This document shows, in pieces, positions 24,574 to 33,771 of a stretch of 64,000 bases of DNA. Under the pieces are notes generated by a model. It had not been told where the DNA came from, did no database searches, and worked only from the letters and a program-made list of their open reading frames with translations. Source of the stretch: Mongoliimonas terrestris (GTDB lineage: Bacteria; Pseudomonadota; Alphaproteobacteria; Rhizobiales; Pleomorphomonadaceae). The first letter of the stretch is position 1, and every line of letters begins with the position of its first letter. Location of the stretch: assembly GCF_001927285.1 (NCBI RefSeq), contig NZ_MSIG01000009.1, positions 124,001-188,000 of the forward strand, in the 5' to 3' direction. Made by a program: the position numbers and the translations under genes.

Positions 24574-26808
24574 ATGATGCGGCAATACGAACTCGTGGAG
24601 CGGGTTCAGACCTACAATCCCGATTGCGACGAAGGCCTCCTCAACCGTGCCTACGTGTACGCCATGCAGAAGCACGGCCTGCAGAAGCGCGCCTCCGGCG
24701 ACCCCTACTTTTCCCATCCGCTGGAGGTCGCCGCCATCCTGACCGGCCTCCATGTGGACGAGGCCACCATCGTGATCGCGCTCCTGCATGACACGATCGA
24801 GGACACCGACGCCACCCGCCAGGAGATCGACACCCTGTTCGGGCCGGAGATCGGCAACCTGGTGGAGGGCCTCACCAAGCTGAAGAAGCTGGACCTCGTC
24901 TCCAAGCGCACCGAACAGGCCGAGAACCTTCGCAAGCTCCTCCTCGCCATCGCCGAGGACGTGCGGGTTCTCCTCGTCAAGCTCGCCGACCGGCTCCACA
25001 ACATGCGCACGCTCCACTACGTGCCGGAGCACAAGCGCGGCCGCATCGCCGAGGAGACCATGGACATCTATGCGCCGCTCGCCGGCCGCATGGGCATGCA
25101 GGACATGCGCGAGGAGCTGGAGCACCTCGCCTTCAAGACCCTCCATCCGGAGGCCTACCAGACCATCTCCCAGCGGCTCGACGAGATCCGCTCCAAGAAC
25201 CTGTCGCTGATCGGCGACATCGAGCGGGAGCTCTCCGACCATCTCGGCCAGCGCGGCATCGGCGCCGTGGTGAAGGGGCGCCAGAAGCGGCCCTATTCGA
25301 TCTTCCGCAAGATGATCACCAAGCAGCTCGGCTTCGAGCAGCTGTCGGACATCTACGGCTTCCGCGTGCTCGTCGACGATCTCGACACCTGCTACCGCAC
25401 CCTCGGCGTCGTCCACACCATCTGGGCGTCCGTGCCGGGGCGGTTCAAGGACTACATCTCCACGCCGAAGCAGAACGATTACCGGTCGCTGCACACCACC
25501 GTGGTCGGCCCGCACCGCCAGCGCGTCGAGCTGCAGATCCGCACCCAGGACATGAACCGCATCGCCGAGTACGGCATCGCCGCCCACGCGCTCTACAAGG
25601 ACGCGCCGGGTGCGCGGCCCGCCGGTCTGGCGGTGCAGCCCCAGCTCTCCGACGAGAGCCGCGCCTACGCCTGGCTCCGCCGCACCATCGAATCCCTCTC
25701 CGACGGATCGAGCCCGGAGGAGTTCCTGGAGAACACCAAGCTGGAGCTCTTCCAGGACCAGGTGTTCTGCTTCACGCCGAAGGGCCGGCTCATCAACCTG
25801 CCGCGCGGCGCGACGCCCATCGACTTCGCCTACGCGGTGCACACGGACGTCGGCAACACCTGCGTCGGCTGCAAGGTGAACGGCCGCATCATGCCGCTCG
25901 TCACCCAACTCCAGAACGGCGACGAGGTGGAGATCATCCGCTCCAAGGCGCAGGTGCCGCCGCCCACCTGGGAGACCATCGCCATCACCGGCAAGGCGCG
26001 CGCCGCCATCCGCCGGGCGACGCGCGACGCCACCCGCAAGCAGTTCGCCAGCCTCGGCCGGCAGGTGCTGCAGACCGCCTTCGCCCGCGCCAAGCGCGAC
26101 CTCACCGACAGCCTCCTGGAACTCGCCCTGCCGCGCCTCGGCCAGCCGTCGGTGGCCGATCTTCTCGCCGCCGTCGGCCGCGCCGAGATCCCGTCCAACG
26201 ACGTCCTCAAGGCCGCCTACCCGGACTACAAGGACGAGCGCGCCTCCTCGGTCGCCGTCCGCGGCGAGCTCAACCGGGCCGAGGAGGGCTGGTTCTCCTT
26301 CGCCGGCCAGACCGGCATGAAGTTCCGCCACATGAATTCCGACGAGACCGGCGGCCGCGGCCTGCCGGTCCGCTCCATCGCGGCCGACATGCCCGTGCGC
26401 TTCGCCCCGAACGGCGGCGCCGTGCCGGGCGACCGCATCGTCGGCATCATCACGCCGGGGGAGGGGATCACCATCTACCCGATCCAGTCGCCGGCCCTGA
26501 AGGCCTACGACGAGCAGCCGGACGTCTGGCTCGACGTGCGCTGGGACATCGACGCCCACGACCCCGTCCGCTTCCCGGCCCAGATCGCCATCCACTCCTT
26601 CAACGAGCCGGGCTCGCTCGCCCGCATCGCCCAGACGATCTCGGACAACGACGGCAACATCGACAACATCCGCATGGCCCGCCGCACCTCCGACTTCCAC
26701 GAGGTGGTTATCGACCTGGAAGTCTACGACCTGAAACACCTCAACCGCATCATCAACCAACTGCGCACCGTCCCGAACGTCAGCCGCGTGGAGCGGGTGA
26801 ACGGGTAG
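24574..26808 (+). CDS. rel: Bifunctional (p)ppGpp synthetase/hydrolase Rel
   Basis: Single Rel/SpoT-type enzyme of the stringent response, 744 residues. HD hydrolase domain: HPLEVAAILTGLHVDEATI and LLHDTIEDT with the His-Asp pair at 72–73. Synthetase domain: YGFRVLVDDLDTCYRTLGVV and DYISTPKQNDYRSLHTTVVG. Then a TGS domain (FTPKGRLINLPRGATPIDFA) and a C-terminal ACT domain (EPGSLARIAQTISDNDGNI). The start MMRQYELVERVQ at 24574 matches rhizobial orthologues; the upstream open frame is discarded. Cytosolic, acting with RNA polymerase whose omega subunit is encoded just upstream. Confidence 0.95.
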   Translation: MMRQYELVERVQTYNPDCDEGLLNRAYVYAMQKHGLQKRASGDPYFSHPLEVAAILTGLHVDEATIVIALLHDTIEDTDATRQEIDTLFGPEIGNLVEGLTKLKKLDLVSKRTEQAENLRKLLLAIAEDVRVLLVKLADRLHNMRTLHYVPEHKRGRIAEETMDIYAPLAGRMGMQDMREELEHLAFKTLHPEAYQTISQRLDEIRSKNLSLIGDIERELSDHLGQRGIGAVVKGRQKRPYSIFRKMITKQLGFEQLSDIYGFRVLVDDLDTCYRTLGVVHTIWASVPGRFKDYISTPKQNDYRSLHTTVVGPHRQRVELQIRTQDMNRIAEYGIAAHALYKDAPGARPAGLAVQPQLSDESRAYAWLRRTIESLSDGSSPEEFLENTKLELFQDQVFCFTPKGRLINLPRGATPIDFAYAVHTDVGNTCVGCKVNGRIMPLVTQLQNGDEVEIIRSKAQVPPPTWETIAITGKARAAIRRATRDATRKQFASLGRQVLQTAFARAKRDLTDSLLELALPRLGQPSVADLLAAVGRAEIPSNDVLKAAYPDYKDERASSVAVRGELNRAEEGWFSFAGQTGMKFRHMNSDETGGRGLPVRSIAADMPVRFAPNGGAVPGDRIVGIITPGEGITIYPIQSPALKAYDEQPDVWLDVRWDIDAHDPVRFPAQIAIHSFNEPGSLARIAQTISDNDGNIDNIRMARRTSDFHEVVIDLEVYDLKHLNRIINQLRTVPNVSRVERVNG

Positions 26809-27002
26809 GGCGGGTTGAGGGGGGTCGTGCGCGTGTGAGGGGGGTGGGGGCGGACATGGGCAGCGGCGTGACCGGATGGCGAAGGGCCTCTGATCGCTTG
26901 CAGACCGGCATGATCCGATAGCACCACGCCCCCGATCGCACGGCGGCGTGCCCGGACGGCACCAAGCACCCGTTTGCACGGCGGCGTGCCCGGACGGCAC
27001 TC

Positions 27003-27476
27003 GCTCTCGATCGTCATGGTCCGCGGAGGCGGACCACCCACGCATGTTCGTCGGGCAACAGTGCATGGCGGAATGCGTGGCTGGTCCGGCTGAACCGGAC
27101 CATGACGATGTCGGCGCGGTGGCAAGGGCGGCGGAGATGGTCCGTGGACCGCCGCTGCACCACGCTCTCGATCGTCATGGTCCGCGGAGGCGGACCACCC
27201 ACGCATGTTCGTCGGGCAACAGTGCATGGCGGAATGCGTGGCTGGTCCGGCTGAACCGGACCATGACGATGTCGGCGCGGTGGCAAGGGCGGCGGAGATG
27301 GTCCGTGGACCGCCGCTGCACCACGCTCTCGATCGTCATGGTCCGCGGAGGCGGACCACCCACGCATGTTCGTCGGGCAACAGTGCATGGCGGAATGCGT
27401 GGCTGGTCCGGCTGAACCGGACCATGACGATGTCGGCGCGGTGGCAAGGGCGGCGGAGATGGTCCGTGGACCGCCG
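27003..27476. repeat. 161-bp tandem repeat, three copies
   Basis: Copies start at 27003, 27164 and 27325; the third loses similarity after 27476. Each unit contains one full main-family palindrome (27009–27108, 27170–27269, 27331–27430; left loop GCGGAGGC, right loop GGCTGAACC) plus about 60 bp of linker. The copies look identical by eye, so the amplification is recent. Confidence 0.92.
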
Positions 27477-27584
27477 GCGGAACGACCGCTACCGCCGGCG
27501 GAAAGAACGCTACCGCTTGCGGAACCACCGCAACCGCTGGCGGAACGACCGCGGTTCAACCCGCTCCCTCCACCTCCCCCCAGA

Positions 27585-27687
27585 TCGTCACCCCGGCGCA
27601 CGCCGGGGCCCAACCGTCCTCTCCGACCGCCTCGACGCTCCACGCACCGCCGCCGTCGGCTGGATCCCGGCCTTCGCCGGGATGACG
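27585..27687. repeat. Second-family palindrome (GTCACCCCGGCG … CGCCGGGATGAC)
   Basis: The left end CGTCACCCCGGCGCACGCCG (then GGGCCCA) and right end CTGGATCCCGGCCTTCGCCG (then GGATGAC) are inverted relatives enclosing about 50 bp. The same type occurs at four more places in the window. It resembles the dispersed proteobacterial hairpin repeat with core TGGATCCCGGC…GCCGGGATGAC. Confidence 0.85.
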
Positions 27688-27702
27688 TCGAGCCGGAGCG
27701 GC

Positions 27703-27745
<43 letters not shown>

Positions 27746-27852
27746 TCCCGCCTCACCCCCACCCCCTTCCCACCCCGCATCTGGATTTCCCCGCCCTCTC
27801 CCGTTACATGGGGGGAGGGTGCCCCGGTGGCGCGTGAGGGAGACGGGAACGG

Positions 27853-28461
27853 GTGTTCGCACGGCGTCACAGGCGGGACTGGCGGCAGAGCGTGCGGCAT
27901 GCGCTCTGGCCGAAGCGGGGCTGGAGGCGCACGTCCGCCTACGTCTGGAAGCGGATCATCCGGCTGACGGCGACGCCCTATGCCATCGCGGCCGGCGTCG
28001 CGGCCGGGGCCTTCGCGTCCTTCACGCCCTTCATCGGGCTCCACTTCCTGCTGGCCTTCCTGGTTGCCTACCTGGTGCGCGCCAACATGCTGGCGGCGGC
28101 GCTCGGCACGGCGGTCGGCAACCCGCTGACCTTCCCGCTGATCTGGGCCGCCACCCACGAGGTCGGCAAGTGGGTCCTCTCCGGCGGCGCCAACCCGATC
28201 GCCTCGCCGGTGGAGGTCGCGGCCTCGAACGGAACCGCCGTCCTCACCGAGGGGTTGTTCCAGGCGGGCTTTCACCGGCTCTGGCCGGTGCTGAAGCCCA
28301 TGCTGGTCGGCAGCGTGCCGCTCGGCCTGATTGCCGGCTTCATCTGCTTCGTCGTGGTCTATCCGGCCGTCAGCGGCTTCCAGAACCGCCGCCGCGAACG
28401 GATCCGGCGCGGACGCGCGGCGCTTCAGACCGCGCCGCAGAGCGAGAGCGTGGCACCATGA
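27853..28461 (+). CDS. DUF2062 domain membrane protein
   Basis: 202-residue predicted inner-membrane protein of the DUF2062 family, function unknown. The N-terminus is basic ([19 protein letters not shown]). Three hydrophobic regions follow: [20 protein letters not shown] with the family's GxxLG-like core, [20 protein letters not shown], and [20 protein letters not shown] near the C-terminus, then a short basic tail. The start is GTG 27853. It overlaps acpS by 4 bp (ATGA), so the two are translationally coupled; this neighbourhood is common in rhizobial relatives. The 40-C tract lies in its upstream region. Confidence 0.85.
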   Translation: MFARRHRRDWRQSVRHALWPKRGWRRTSAYVWKRIIRLTATPYAIAAGVAAGAFASFTPFIGLHFLLAFLVAYLVRANMLAAALGTAVGNPLTFPLIWAATHEVGKWVLSGGANPIASPVEVAASNGTAVLTEGLFQAGFHRLWPVLKPMLVGSVPLGLIAGFICFVVVYPAVSGFQNRRRERIRRGRAALQTAPQSESVAP

Positions 28462-28874
28462 TCGTCGGCATCGGCAGCGACTTGATCGACATCCGCCGGG
28501 TGGAGAAGACCCTGGAGCGGTTCGGCGAGCGCTTCACCAACCGCGTCTTCACCGAGATCGAGCGCGCCCGGTCCGACCGCCGCCACGAGCGCGCGGCCTC
28601 CTACGCCAAGCGCTTCGCCGCCAAGGAGGCGTGCTCCAAGGCGCTCGGCACGGGCATCCGCATGGGGGTGAACTGGCGCGAGATGGGCGTCGTCAACCTG
28701 CCGTCCGGCCAGCCCACCCTGACGCTCACCGGGTCGGCGTTGGAACGGCTGCAGAGCCTCACGCCGCCGGGCCTCGTGGCCCGGATCGACCTCACCATCA
28801 CGGACGACTATCCGCTGGCGCAGGCCTTCGTGGTCATCTCTGCCTGGCCCGAGGTCTGGCCGCCCCGCGCTTGA
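28458..28874 (+). CDS. acpS: Holo-[acyl-carrier-protein] synthase
   Basis: Transfers 4'-phosphopantetheine from CoA to the serine of acyl carrier protein. 138 residues, family-typical. The Mg-binding Asp lies in [19 protein letters not shown] (residue 8), and the second catalytic motif is [16 protein letters not shown] with the conserved Glu. The ATG at 28458 overlaps the stop of the DUF2062 gene. In many alphaproteobacteria acpS is directly followed by lepB; here a HEAT-like gene on the opposite strand is interposed, with convergent stops only 24 bp apart. Confidence 0.95.
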   Translation: MIVGIGSDLIDIRRVEKTLERFGERFTNRVFTEIERARSDRRHERAASYAKRFAAKEACSKALGTGIRMGVNWREMGVVNLPSGQPTLTLTGSALERLQSLTPPGLVARIDLTITDDYPLAQAFVVISAWPEVWPPRA

Positions 28875-28897
28875 AATGAGGAGCGTCGCGTCGGCCC

Positions 28898-29566
28898 TCA
28901 CGCCGCCGGTTGACGGCGGCGGGCGATCTGGACCACGTGGTCGGTGGAGCGCCGGCCCATGGGCGGCGGTGCCGCGGCCGCCTTGGCGAGCACCCGGGCG
29001 CGCGCCTTCTCCGATGCGGTGCCGACGTTCGCCTTCTCCCACTCGGCCGCATAGAGCGCCGCCACTGCGGTGGACCGCCGCGACAGACGGAAGAGTGCGT
29101 CGAGCGCCGCGTTGCGGACGGCGGCCGAAGGGCCGGCCCTGAGCACCATCAACCGGTCTGCGATCGCCGGGATCTCGGCGTCCGACCAGCGCCGGCCGCT
29201 GACCGCCGCCGCCAGCGCCGCCTGCACGTGGGCATCGTCGTGGCTCATGAAGAGAGCGCGGATCCGGCCGGCGTGCGGCTCCAGCACCCGCTGCCCGGCC
29301 CGCACCAGGGCGTCGATCACGCGCGCCGCGTGGCGTCGCACGTCCGGGTCCTGGTCGGTGAGGGCGCCGACCACCTCGGCGAGAATCTCCGGCCGTGCCG
29401 CCGCGGTCGCCACCAGCCCGGCGGCGGGCGGCCCCTTCTGCTGTCCGCCCATCGCCAACATGGCGCGCAGCGCCGTCCGCGGCAGGTAGGCATAGGCGTC
29501 GGCCGTTTCGGAGGGCCCGGCGGGCGTCGGTCGGAGAGCGGGTTGCAGCCGCGCGGCCGTGTCCAT
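28898..29566 (-). CDS. HEAT-repeat-like protein of unknown role
   Basis: 222 residues, not assigned to a named family. The sequence is almost wholly helical and Ala/Arg-rich, with repeat-like segments such as PEILAEVVGALTDQDPDVRRHAARVIDAL, HDDAHVQAALAAAVSGRRWSD and SAAVRNAALDALFRLSRRS, which look like degenerate HEAT repeats. No signal peptide or membrane span. The ATG at 29566 is supported by GGAGGA 8 nt upstream. It lies on the minus strand between acpS and lepB, interrupting an otherwise collinear plus-strand block, so it may be a lineage-specific insertion. Helical repeats suggest a scaffold role (inference). Confidence 0.68.
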   Translation of the reverse strand: MDTAARLQPALRPTPAGPSETADAYAYLPRTALRAMLAMGGQQKGPPAAGLVATAAARPEILAEVVGALTDQDPDVRRHAARVIDALVRAGQRVLEPHAGRIRALFMSHDDAHVQAALAAAVSGRRWSDAEIPAIADRLMVLRAGPSAAVRNAALDALFRLSRRSTAVAALYAAEWEKANVGTASEKARARVLAKAAAAPPPMGRRSTDHVVQIARRRQPAA

Positions 29567-29892
29567 GAGGCATGTCCTCCGTTGCGATATGTACGGATCA
29601 GCCGTTTGTCGCCCATGTTCTTGGCGCCGGTCCGCTATGCATAACATCGCATGAGCGTGCTGAAGGAAGGGTATACGCGCGGCTCCTGGTGCCGGATCGG
29701 GGCCGTCCAGCGACCGGTCGGCCCGGCGTCCAGCGACCGGTCGGCCCGGCGTCCGGCGCCGCGTGCCGCCCCGTCTCGACCCGGCCGTCACCGCCGCAAT
29801 TCCGCTCGTTTTCAGCGTCACGCGTTGCGCCCTTGCGGTCGACCCGGTACAAGGCGCCTGAAGGTTGACGATCCCCCTCCATGGAAGTGACG
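29567..29892. other. Divergent intergenic region, HEAT-like gene / lepB
   Basis: 326 bp containing both promoters. The first 110 bases are AT-richer (with ATGCATAACATCGCATG near 29637). A 23-bp direct repeat follows at 29705–29750, then sequence leading to lepB. No RNA gene was recognised. Confidence 0.4.
29705..29750. repeat. 23-bp direct repeat, two perfect copies
   Basis: The unit GTCCAGCGACCGGTCGGCCC plus GGC occurs at 29705–29727 and 29728–29750, and a third start (GTCCGGCG) follows. The unit contains the palindrome CGACCGGTCG. It sits between the divergent HEAT-like gene and lepB. Confidence 0.85.
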
Positions 29893-30651
29893 ATGAGCGT
29901 GACGAGCGACAAGGACTCCGCAAAGGGCGGGATCGGCGAAACCGTGAAGGTGATCATTCAGGCGCTGCTTCTGGCGCTGGTGGTCCGAACCTTCCTCTAC
30001 CAGCCCTTCTCGATTCCCTCGGGCTCCATGAAGTCGACTCTCCTTGTCGGCGACTATCTGTTCGTCTCTAAATTCTCCTATGGTTTCAGCCGCTATTCCT
30101 TCCCGTTCGGCCTCGCGCCGATCGACGGGCGGCTCTGGTCGGCGGCACCGGAGCGGGGCGACGTGGCGGTGTTCAAGCTGCCGGCCGACAACAGCACCGA
30201 CTACATCAAGCGCGTCGTCGGCCTGCCGGGCGACACCGTGCAGATGCAGGGCGGCGCGCTCTTCCTCAACGGCCAGCCGGTGCAACGTCAGCGGGTGGAG
30301 GATTTCGTCGAGACCGATCCCCTCGGCCGCACCGTCAGCGTGCCGCGCTACCGCGAGACGCTGCCGAACGGCGTCAGCTACTACACGCTCGACCTCGTGC
30401 CCGATTCCTCCGCCGACGACACGCCGGTGTTCGAGGTGCCGCCGGGCCATTACTTCATGATGGGCGACAACCGCGACAACTCCGCCGACAGCCGCGTGGC
30501 CGGCTCCGGCGTCGGCTACGTGCCGTTCGAGAACCTGATCGGCCGGGCCGACATCATCTTCTTCTCCATGGACGAGAACGCGAAGCCCTGGATGGTCTGG
30601 ACATGGCCATGGTCCGTCCGGTGGGATCGCATGCTCCAGACGCTTGGATAA
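29893..30651 (+). CDS. lepB: Signal peptidase I
   Basis: Inner-membrane serine protease that cleaves Sec and Tat signal peptides. About 252 residues with one N-terminal membrane span (IIQALLLALVVRTFLYQPF). The catalytic Ser is in PFSIPSGSMKSTLLVGDYLF, the catalytic Lys in DYIKRVVGLPGD, and box E is GHYFMMGDNRDNSADSR. The ATG at 29893 has GGAAG five bases upstream and is preferred over the ATG at 29881, which has no ribosome-binding site. The stop overlaps the rnc start by 1 nt; together with era and recO this forms the conserved lepB–rnc–era–recO series. Confidence 0.94.
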   Translation: MSVTSDKDSAKGGIGETVKVIIQALLLALVVRTFLYQPFSIPSGSMKSTLLVGDYLFVSKFSYGFSRYSFPFGLAPIDGRLWSAAPERGDVAVFKLPADNSTDYIKRVVGLPGDTVQMQGGALFLNGQPVQRQRVEDFVETDPLGRTVSVPRYRETLPNGVSYYTLDLVPDSSADDTPVFEVPPGHYFMMGDNRDNSADSRVAGSGVGYVPFENLIGRADIIFFSMDENAKPWMVWTWPWSVRWDRMLQTLG

Positions 30652-31364
30652 TGTCACCGAACTTCGAAAAGGCCATCGAGGCCCTGGAGCAGCGGATCGC
30701 CTACGCCTTCCGCGACCGGTCGCTCGTGGCGCGGGCGCTCACCCACCGCAGCGCGGTGCCGGGTGACCGGGTCGCCCACGAAAGCTACCAGCGCGACGAA
30801 TTCCTCGGCGACCGGGTGCTCGCCCTCGTCGTCGCCGATATGCTGATCCGCGCCCACCCGCGGGCCGACGAGGGCGATCTCGCCCGCAGGCTCAACCAGC
30901 TCGTCCGCAAGGAGACCTGCGCCGAGGTGGCGATCGCTCTCGATCTCGGCGCCGGCATCCGGCTTGGCGCCGGCGAGCGGCAGTCCGGCGGCCGGCGCAA
31001 GGGCGCGATCCTCGCCGACGTGGCCGAGGCGGTGATTGCCGCTATCTATCTTGACGGCGGGTTCGACGCGGCGCGCGCCTTCGTGGACCGCAACTGGCGG
31101 CCCCGTATGGAGGCCCTGTCCGGGCCGCTCCGCGACGCTAAGACGACCCTTCAGGAGTGGGCGCAGGGCAAGGGCCTGCCCACGCCGACCTATGTCATGA
31201 CCGACCGTTCCGGCCCGGACCACGCCCCCGAGTTCACCGTCGCGGTGAGCATCACGGGCGGTCCGTGCGGCGAGGGGCGGGGAAAATCGAAACGCGAGGC
31301 GGAAATGACCGCCGCCACGGGCGTTCTGGTCCGTGAGGGGATCTGGAGTGCCGACAATGGATGA
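30651..31364 (+). CDS. rnc: Ribonuclease III
   Basis: Double-strand-specific endoribonuclease for rRNA and mRNA processing. 237 residues. The signature is present with small changes: YQRDEFLGDRVLALVVADML (the common form has L before EFLGD) and the second metal-binding motif ILADVAEAVIAAIYLDGGF. A C-terminal double-stranded-RNA-binding domain follows (TTLQEWAQGKGLPTPTYVM … GKSKREAEMTAATGVLV). The ATG at 30651 overlaps the lepB stop codon, implying coupling; the stop lies just inside the start of era. Function is secure from both catalytic acidic motifs. Confidence 0.93.
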   Translation: MSPNFEKAIEALEQRIAYAFRDRSLVARALTHRSAVPGDRVAHESYQRDEFLGDRVLALVVADMLIRAHPRADEGDLARRLNQLVRKETCAEVAIALDLGAGIRLGAGERQSGGRRKGAILADVAEAVIAAIYLDGGFDAARAFVDRNWRPRMEALSGPLRDAKTTLQEWAQGKGLPTPTYVMTDRSGPDHAPEFTVAVSITGGPCGEGRGKSKREAEMTAATGVLVREGIWSADNG

Positions 31365-32478
31365 CCGCAAGCGCGGAGACGACGCCGGACCGACTGAGCC
31401 CGAGGCCCTCGCGCCCACGCCCGCCGCCGACGATCTGGACACCGCCGCCGACAACGACAACGAAGACCTCAGCGCCGAGGGTCTCGACGACGCGGACGAC
31501 ATCGAAAGCGAAGACGACCTCGACGACGACGGCGACGAGGATGAAGAGGCCGAGGACGACGCCGACGACGCTGATCCGGATGCCCCGACCCGCGCCGGCT
31601 TCGTCGCCCTCATCGGCGCGCCCAACGCCGGCAAGTCGACGCTCCTCAACCAGCTCGTCGGCGCCAAGGTGTCCATCGTCAGCCACAAGGTGCAGACCAC
31701 CCGCGCCATCATGCGCGGCATCGCCATGACGGGCCGGGCGCAGGTCATCTTCGTCGACACGCCGGGCATCTTCGCGCCCAAGCGCCGGCTCGACCGCGCC
31801 ATGGTGGACACCGCCTGGGGCGGCGCCGCCGACGCCGACATGGTGGCGCTGCTCATCGACGTGAAGAAGGGCATCGACGCGGACATCGCCCCCATCGTCG
31901 ATCGCCTGCGCGACCTGAAGCGCCGCAAGATCCTGATCCTCAACAAGATCGACACGGTCAAGCGCGACAGCCTCCTGGCGCTTTCCGCCGACCTCAACGC
32001 CCGCGTCGACTTCGACGCCACCTTCATGGTGTCGGCGCTGAACGGCTCCGGCGTGAAGGATCTCCTGCGCCACTTCTCCAAGACCCTGCCGGAGAGCCCC
32101 TGGCTCTATCCGGAAGACCAGATCTCCGATCTCCCCATGCGCATGCTCGCCTCCGAGATCACCCGCGAGAAGGTCTTCCTGCGCCTCCACGACGAGCTGC
32201 CCTACGCCTCCACGGTGGAGACGGAAGGCTGGAAGGAGCTGAAGGACGGGGGCGTGCGCATCGAGCAGGTGATCTTCGTGGAGCGCGAGAGCCAGCGGAA
32301 GATCGTCCTCGGCAAGGGCGGCCAGACCATCCGGGCCATCTCCATGGCCTCCCGCGAGGAGCTGCAGGGCATCATGGAGCGCCCGGTCCACCTTTTCCTC
32401 TTCGTCAAGGTCCGCGAGAACTGGTCCGACGACCCGGAGCGTTACCGCGAGATGGGCCTGGAGTATCCGCGCAAGTAG
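31357..32478 (+). CDS. era: GTPase Era with long acidic N-terminal extension
   Basis: Ribosome-assembly GTPase acting on the 16S rRNA 3' end. 373 residues against about 300 for most Era proteins. The extra about 78 N-terminal residues are extremely acidic (for example DDIESEDDLDDDGDEDEEAE) and look disordered. The GTPase core follows with G1 GAPNAGKST (87–95), G3 DTPGIF and G4 NKID, then the KH domain with IVLGKGGQTIRAISMASREE. The ATG at 31357 has GGAG upstream and overlaps rnc by 8 bp. Short acidic leaders occur in some rhizobial Era proteins, but this one is long. Confidence 0.93.
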   Translation: MDDRKRGDDAGPTEPEALAPTPAADDLDTAADNDNEDLSAEGLDDADDIESEDDLDDDGDEDEEAEDDADDADPDAPTRAGFVALIGAPNAGKSTLLNQLVGAKVSIVSHKVQTTRAIMRGIAMTGRAQVIFVDTPGIFAPKRRLDRAMVDTAWGGAADADMVALLIDVKKGIDADIAPIVDRLRDLKRRKILILNKIDTVKRDSLLALSADLNARVDFDATFMVSALNGSGVKDLLRHFSKTLPESPWLYPEDQISDLPMRMLASEITREKVFLRLHDELPYASTVETEGWKELKDGGVRIEQVIFVERESQRKIVLGKGGQTIRAISMASREELQGIMERPVHLFLFVKVRENWSDDPERYREMGLEYPRK

Positions 32479-32518
32479 GGCACCACCCAAGGCCGCACCG
32501 CCCGAGGTGTCCCACCTC

Positions 32519-32612
32519 GATCGTCATGGTCCGCGCAGGCGGACCACCCACGCTTTCCTTGTCTGACCGCGCCGCATCGGTGGCTCGTCCGGTTGAACCA
32601 GACCCCGATGAG
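32519..32612. repeat. Main-family palindrome with a decayed right half
   Basis: The left half is perfect (GATCGTCATGGTCCGCGCAG then GCGGACCACCCACGC). The right half (GGTGGCTCGTCCGGTTGAAC then CAGACCCCGATGA) carries several mismatches, showing an older copy. It lies between era and recO. Confidence 0.82.
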
Positions 32613-32716
32613 CGGGAGGCTGGACGGGCTGGGTCGTGTTCGGCCCCACGGCGACCCTGGACGGCCGCGCCGAACCGGGTATCTGTGGGGCTCAACCCCG
32701 CACCTGCAGGTCGCGC

Positions 32717-33448
32717 ATGGAATGGACGTCCGAAGCCCTCGTTCTCGGCAGCCGGCCGCATGGCGAGGGCAGCGTCATCCTGGAGGTAATGACGGGCGAG
32801 CGCGGGCGGCACCTGGGGCTCGTGAAAGGCGGCCGGTCCCGCCGCGTCGCCCCCATCCTGCAGCCCGGCAACACCGTGCAGCTCACCTGGCGGGCGCGGC
32901 TCGACGCCCACCTCGGCATGTTCACCGCCGAGCTCGTCACCGGCCGGGCGGCGCGCCTGATGGAGACCGCCGCGGGCGTCTATGGCGTGCAGGTGCTGAC
33001 CGCGCTCCTGCGCTACCTGCCGGAGCGGGATCCGCATCCCGCCCTCTTCGAGGCCGCCACCATCGCGGCCGACCATCTGGCCGACCCGATCGACGCCGGC
33101 CGGCTGCTCGTCCGCTTTGAACTCGCGGTCCTCGACGACCTCGGCTTCGGCCTCGACCTCACCGCCTGCGCGGCGACCGGCGCCATCACCGATCTCGTCT
33201 ACGTCAGCCCGAAGAGCGCCCGCGCGGTCAGCGCCGCCGCCGGCGCCCCCTACCGCGACAAGCTCCTGCCTCTCCCGCGCTTTCTCGCCCCCGGCGGCGA
33301 AGCCGAGGTGCCGACCCCCGCCGACCTCCTCGCCGCCTTCCGCCTGACCGGCTACTTCCTCGACCGCCACGTCGCCACCCCCCGCGGCGAACCCCTCACA
33401 CCCGCCCGCGCCCAGTTCCTGGAACACCTGAAGGCGGCGGGAGGGTGA
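32717..33448 (+). CDS. recO: DNA repair protein RecO
   Basis: Mediator that helps load RecA on SSB-coated single-strand DNA with RecR. 243 residues. The N-terminal OB-fold begins [20 protein letters not shown], followed by [21 protein letters not shown] helical core carries [20 protein letters not shown], in place of the zinc-binding region seen in some RecO proteins. The ATG at 32717 matches the usual N-terminus. It follows era across 238 bp holding a palindromic element; parC, the common next gene in relatives, is absent and the methylotrophy island begins instead. Confidence 0.93.
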   Translation: MEWTSEALVLGSRPHGEGSVILEVMTGERGRHLGLVKGGRSRRVAPILQPGNTVQLTWRARLDAHLGMFTAELVTGRAARLMETAAGVYGVQVLTALLRYLPERDPHPALFEAATIAADHLADPIDAGRLLVRFELAVLDDLGFGLDLTACAATGAITDLVYVSPKSARAVSAAAGAPYRDKLLPLPRFLAPGGEAEVPTPADLLAAFRLTGYFLDRHVATPRGEPLTPARAQFLEHLKAAGG

Positions 33449-33771
33449 TCGGAGCGGGTCACGAAAAGCGTGGATGGTCCGCCTTCGCGAACCATGACGA
33501 TCGTGAGGAAGGCGCGCGAACGACCCTGGCCGGATATTCCGCCCGTCACCTCAACCTCGTCATGGTCCGGTTCAGCCGGACCACCCACGCACTGTCCTGT
33601 CCGCGCGGCCCGAAATCGTGGGTGGTCCGCCTTCGCGGACCATGACGAGGTCGAGGGATTGGTGGGCATCGGCCGCAGCCCGGTCGACGAATGCGTTCAC
33701 CCGCCGCCCGACGCACACGATCGTCATGGTTCGCGAAGGCGGACCATCCACGCCTTCCCAACCCACCCCAC
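33449..33771. repeat. One full and two half palindromic elements
   Basis: Gap between convergent recO and fhcC. A right half lies at 33468–33503 (GCGTGGATGGTCCGCCTTCG then CGAACCATGACGATC), a full element at 33556–33650 (left loop GGTTCAGCC, right loop GCCTTCGC) and a left half at 33719–33754. Left and right halves carry different loop types, so hairpins have been recombined between variants. No gene was found. Confidence 0.87.
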
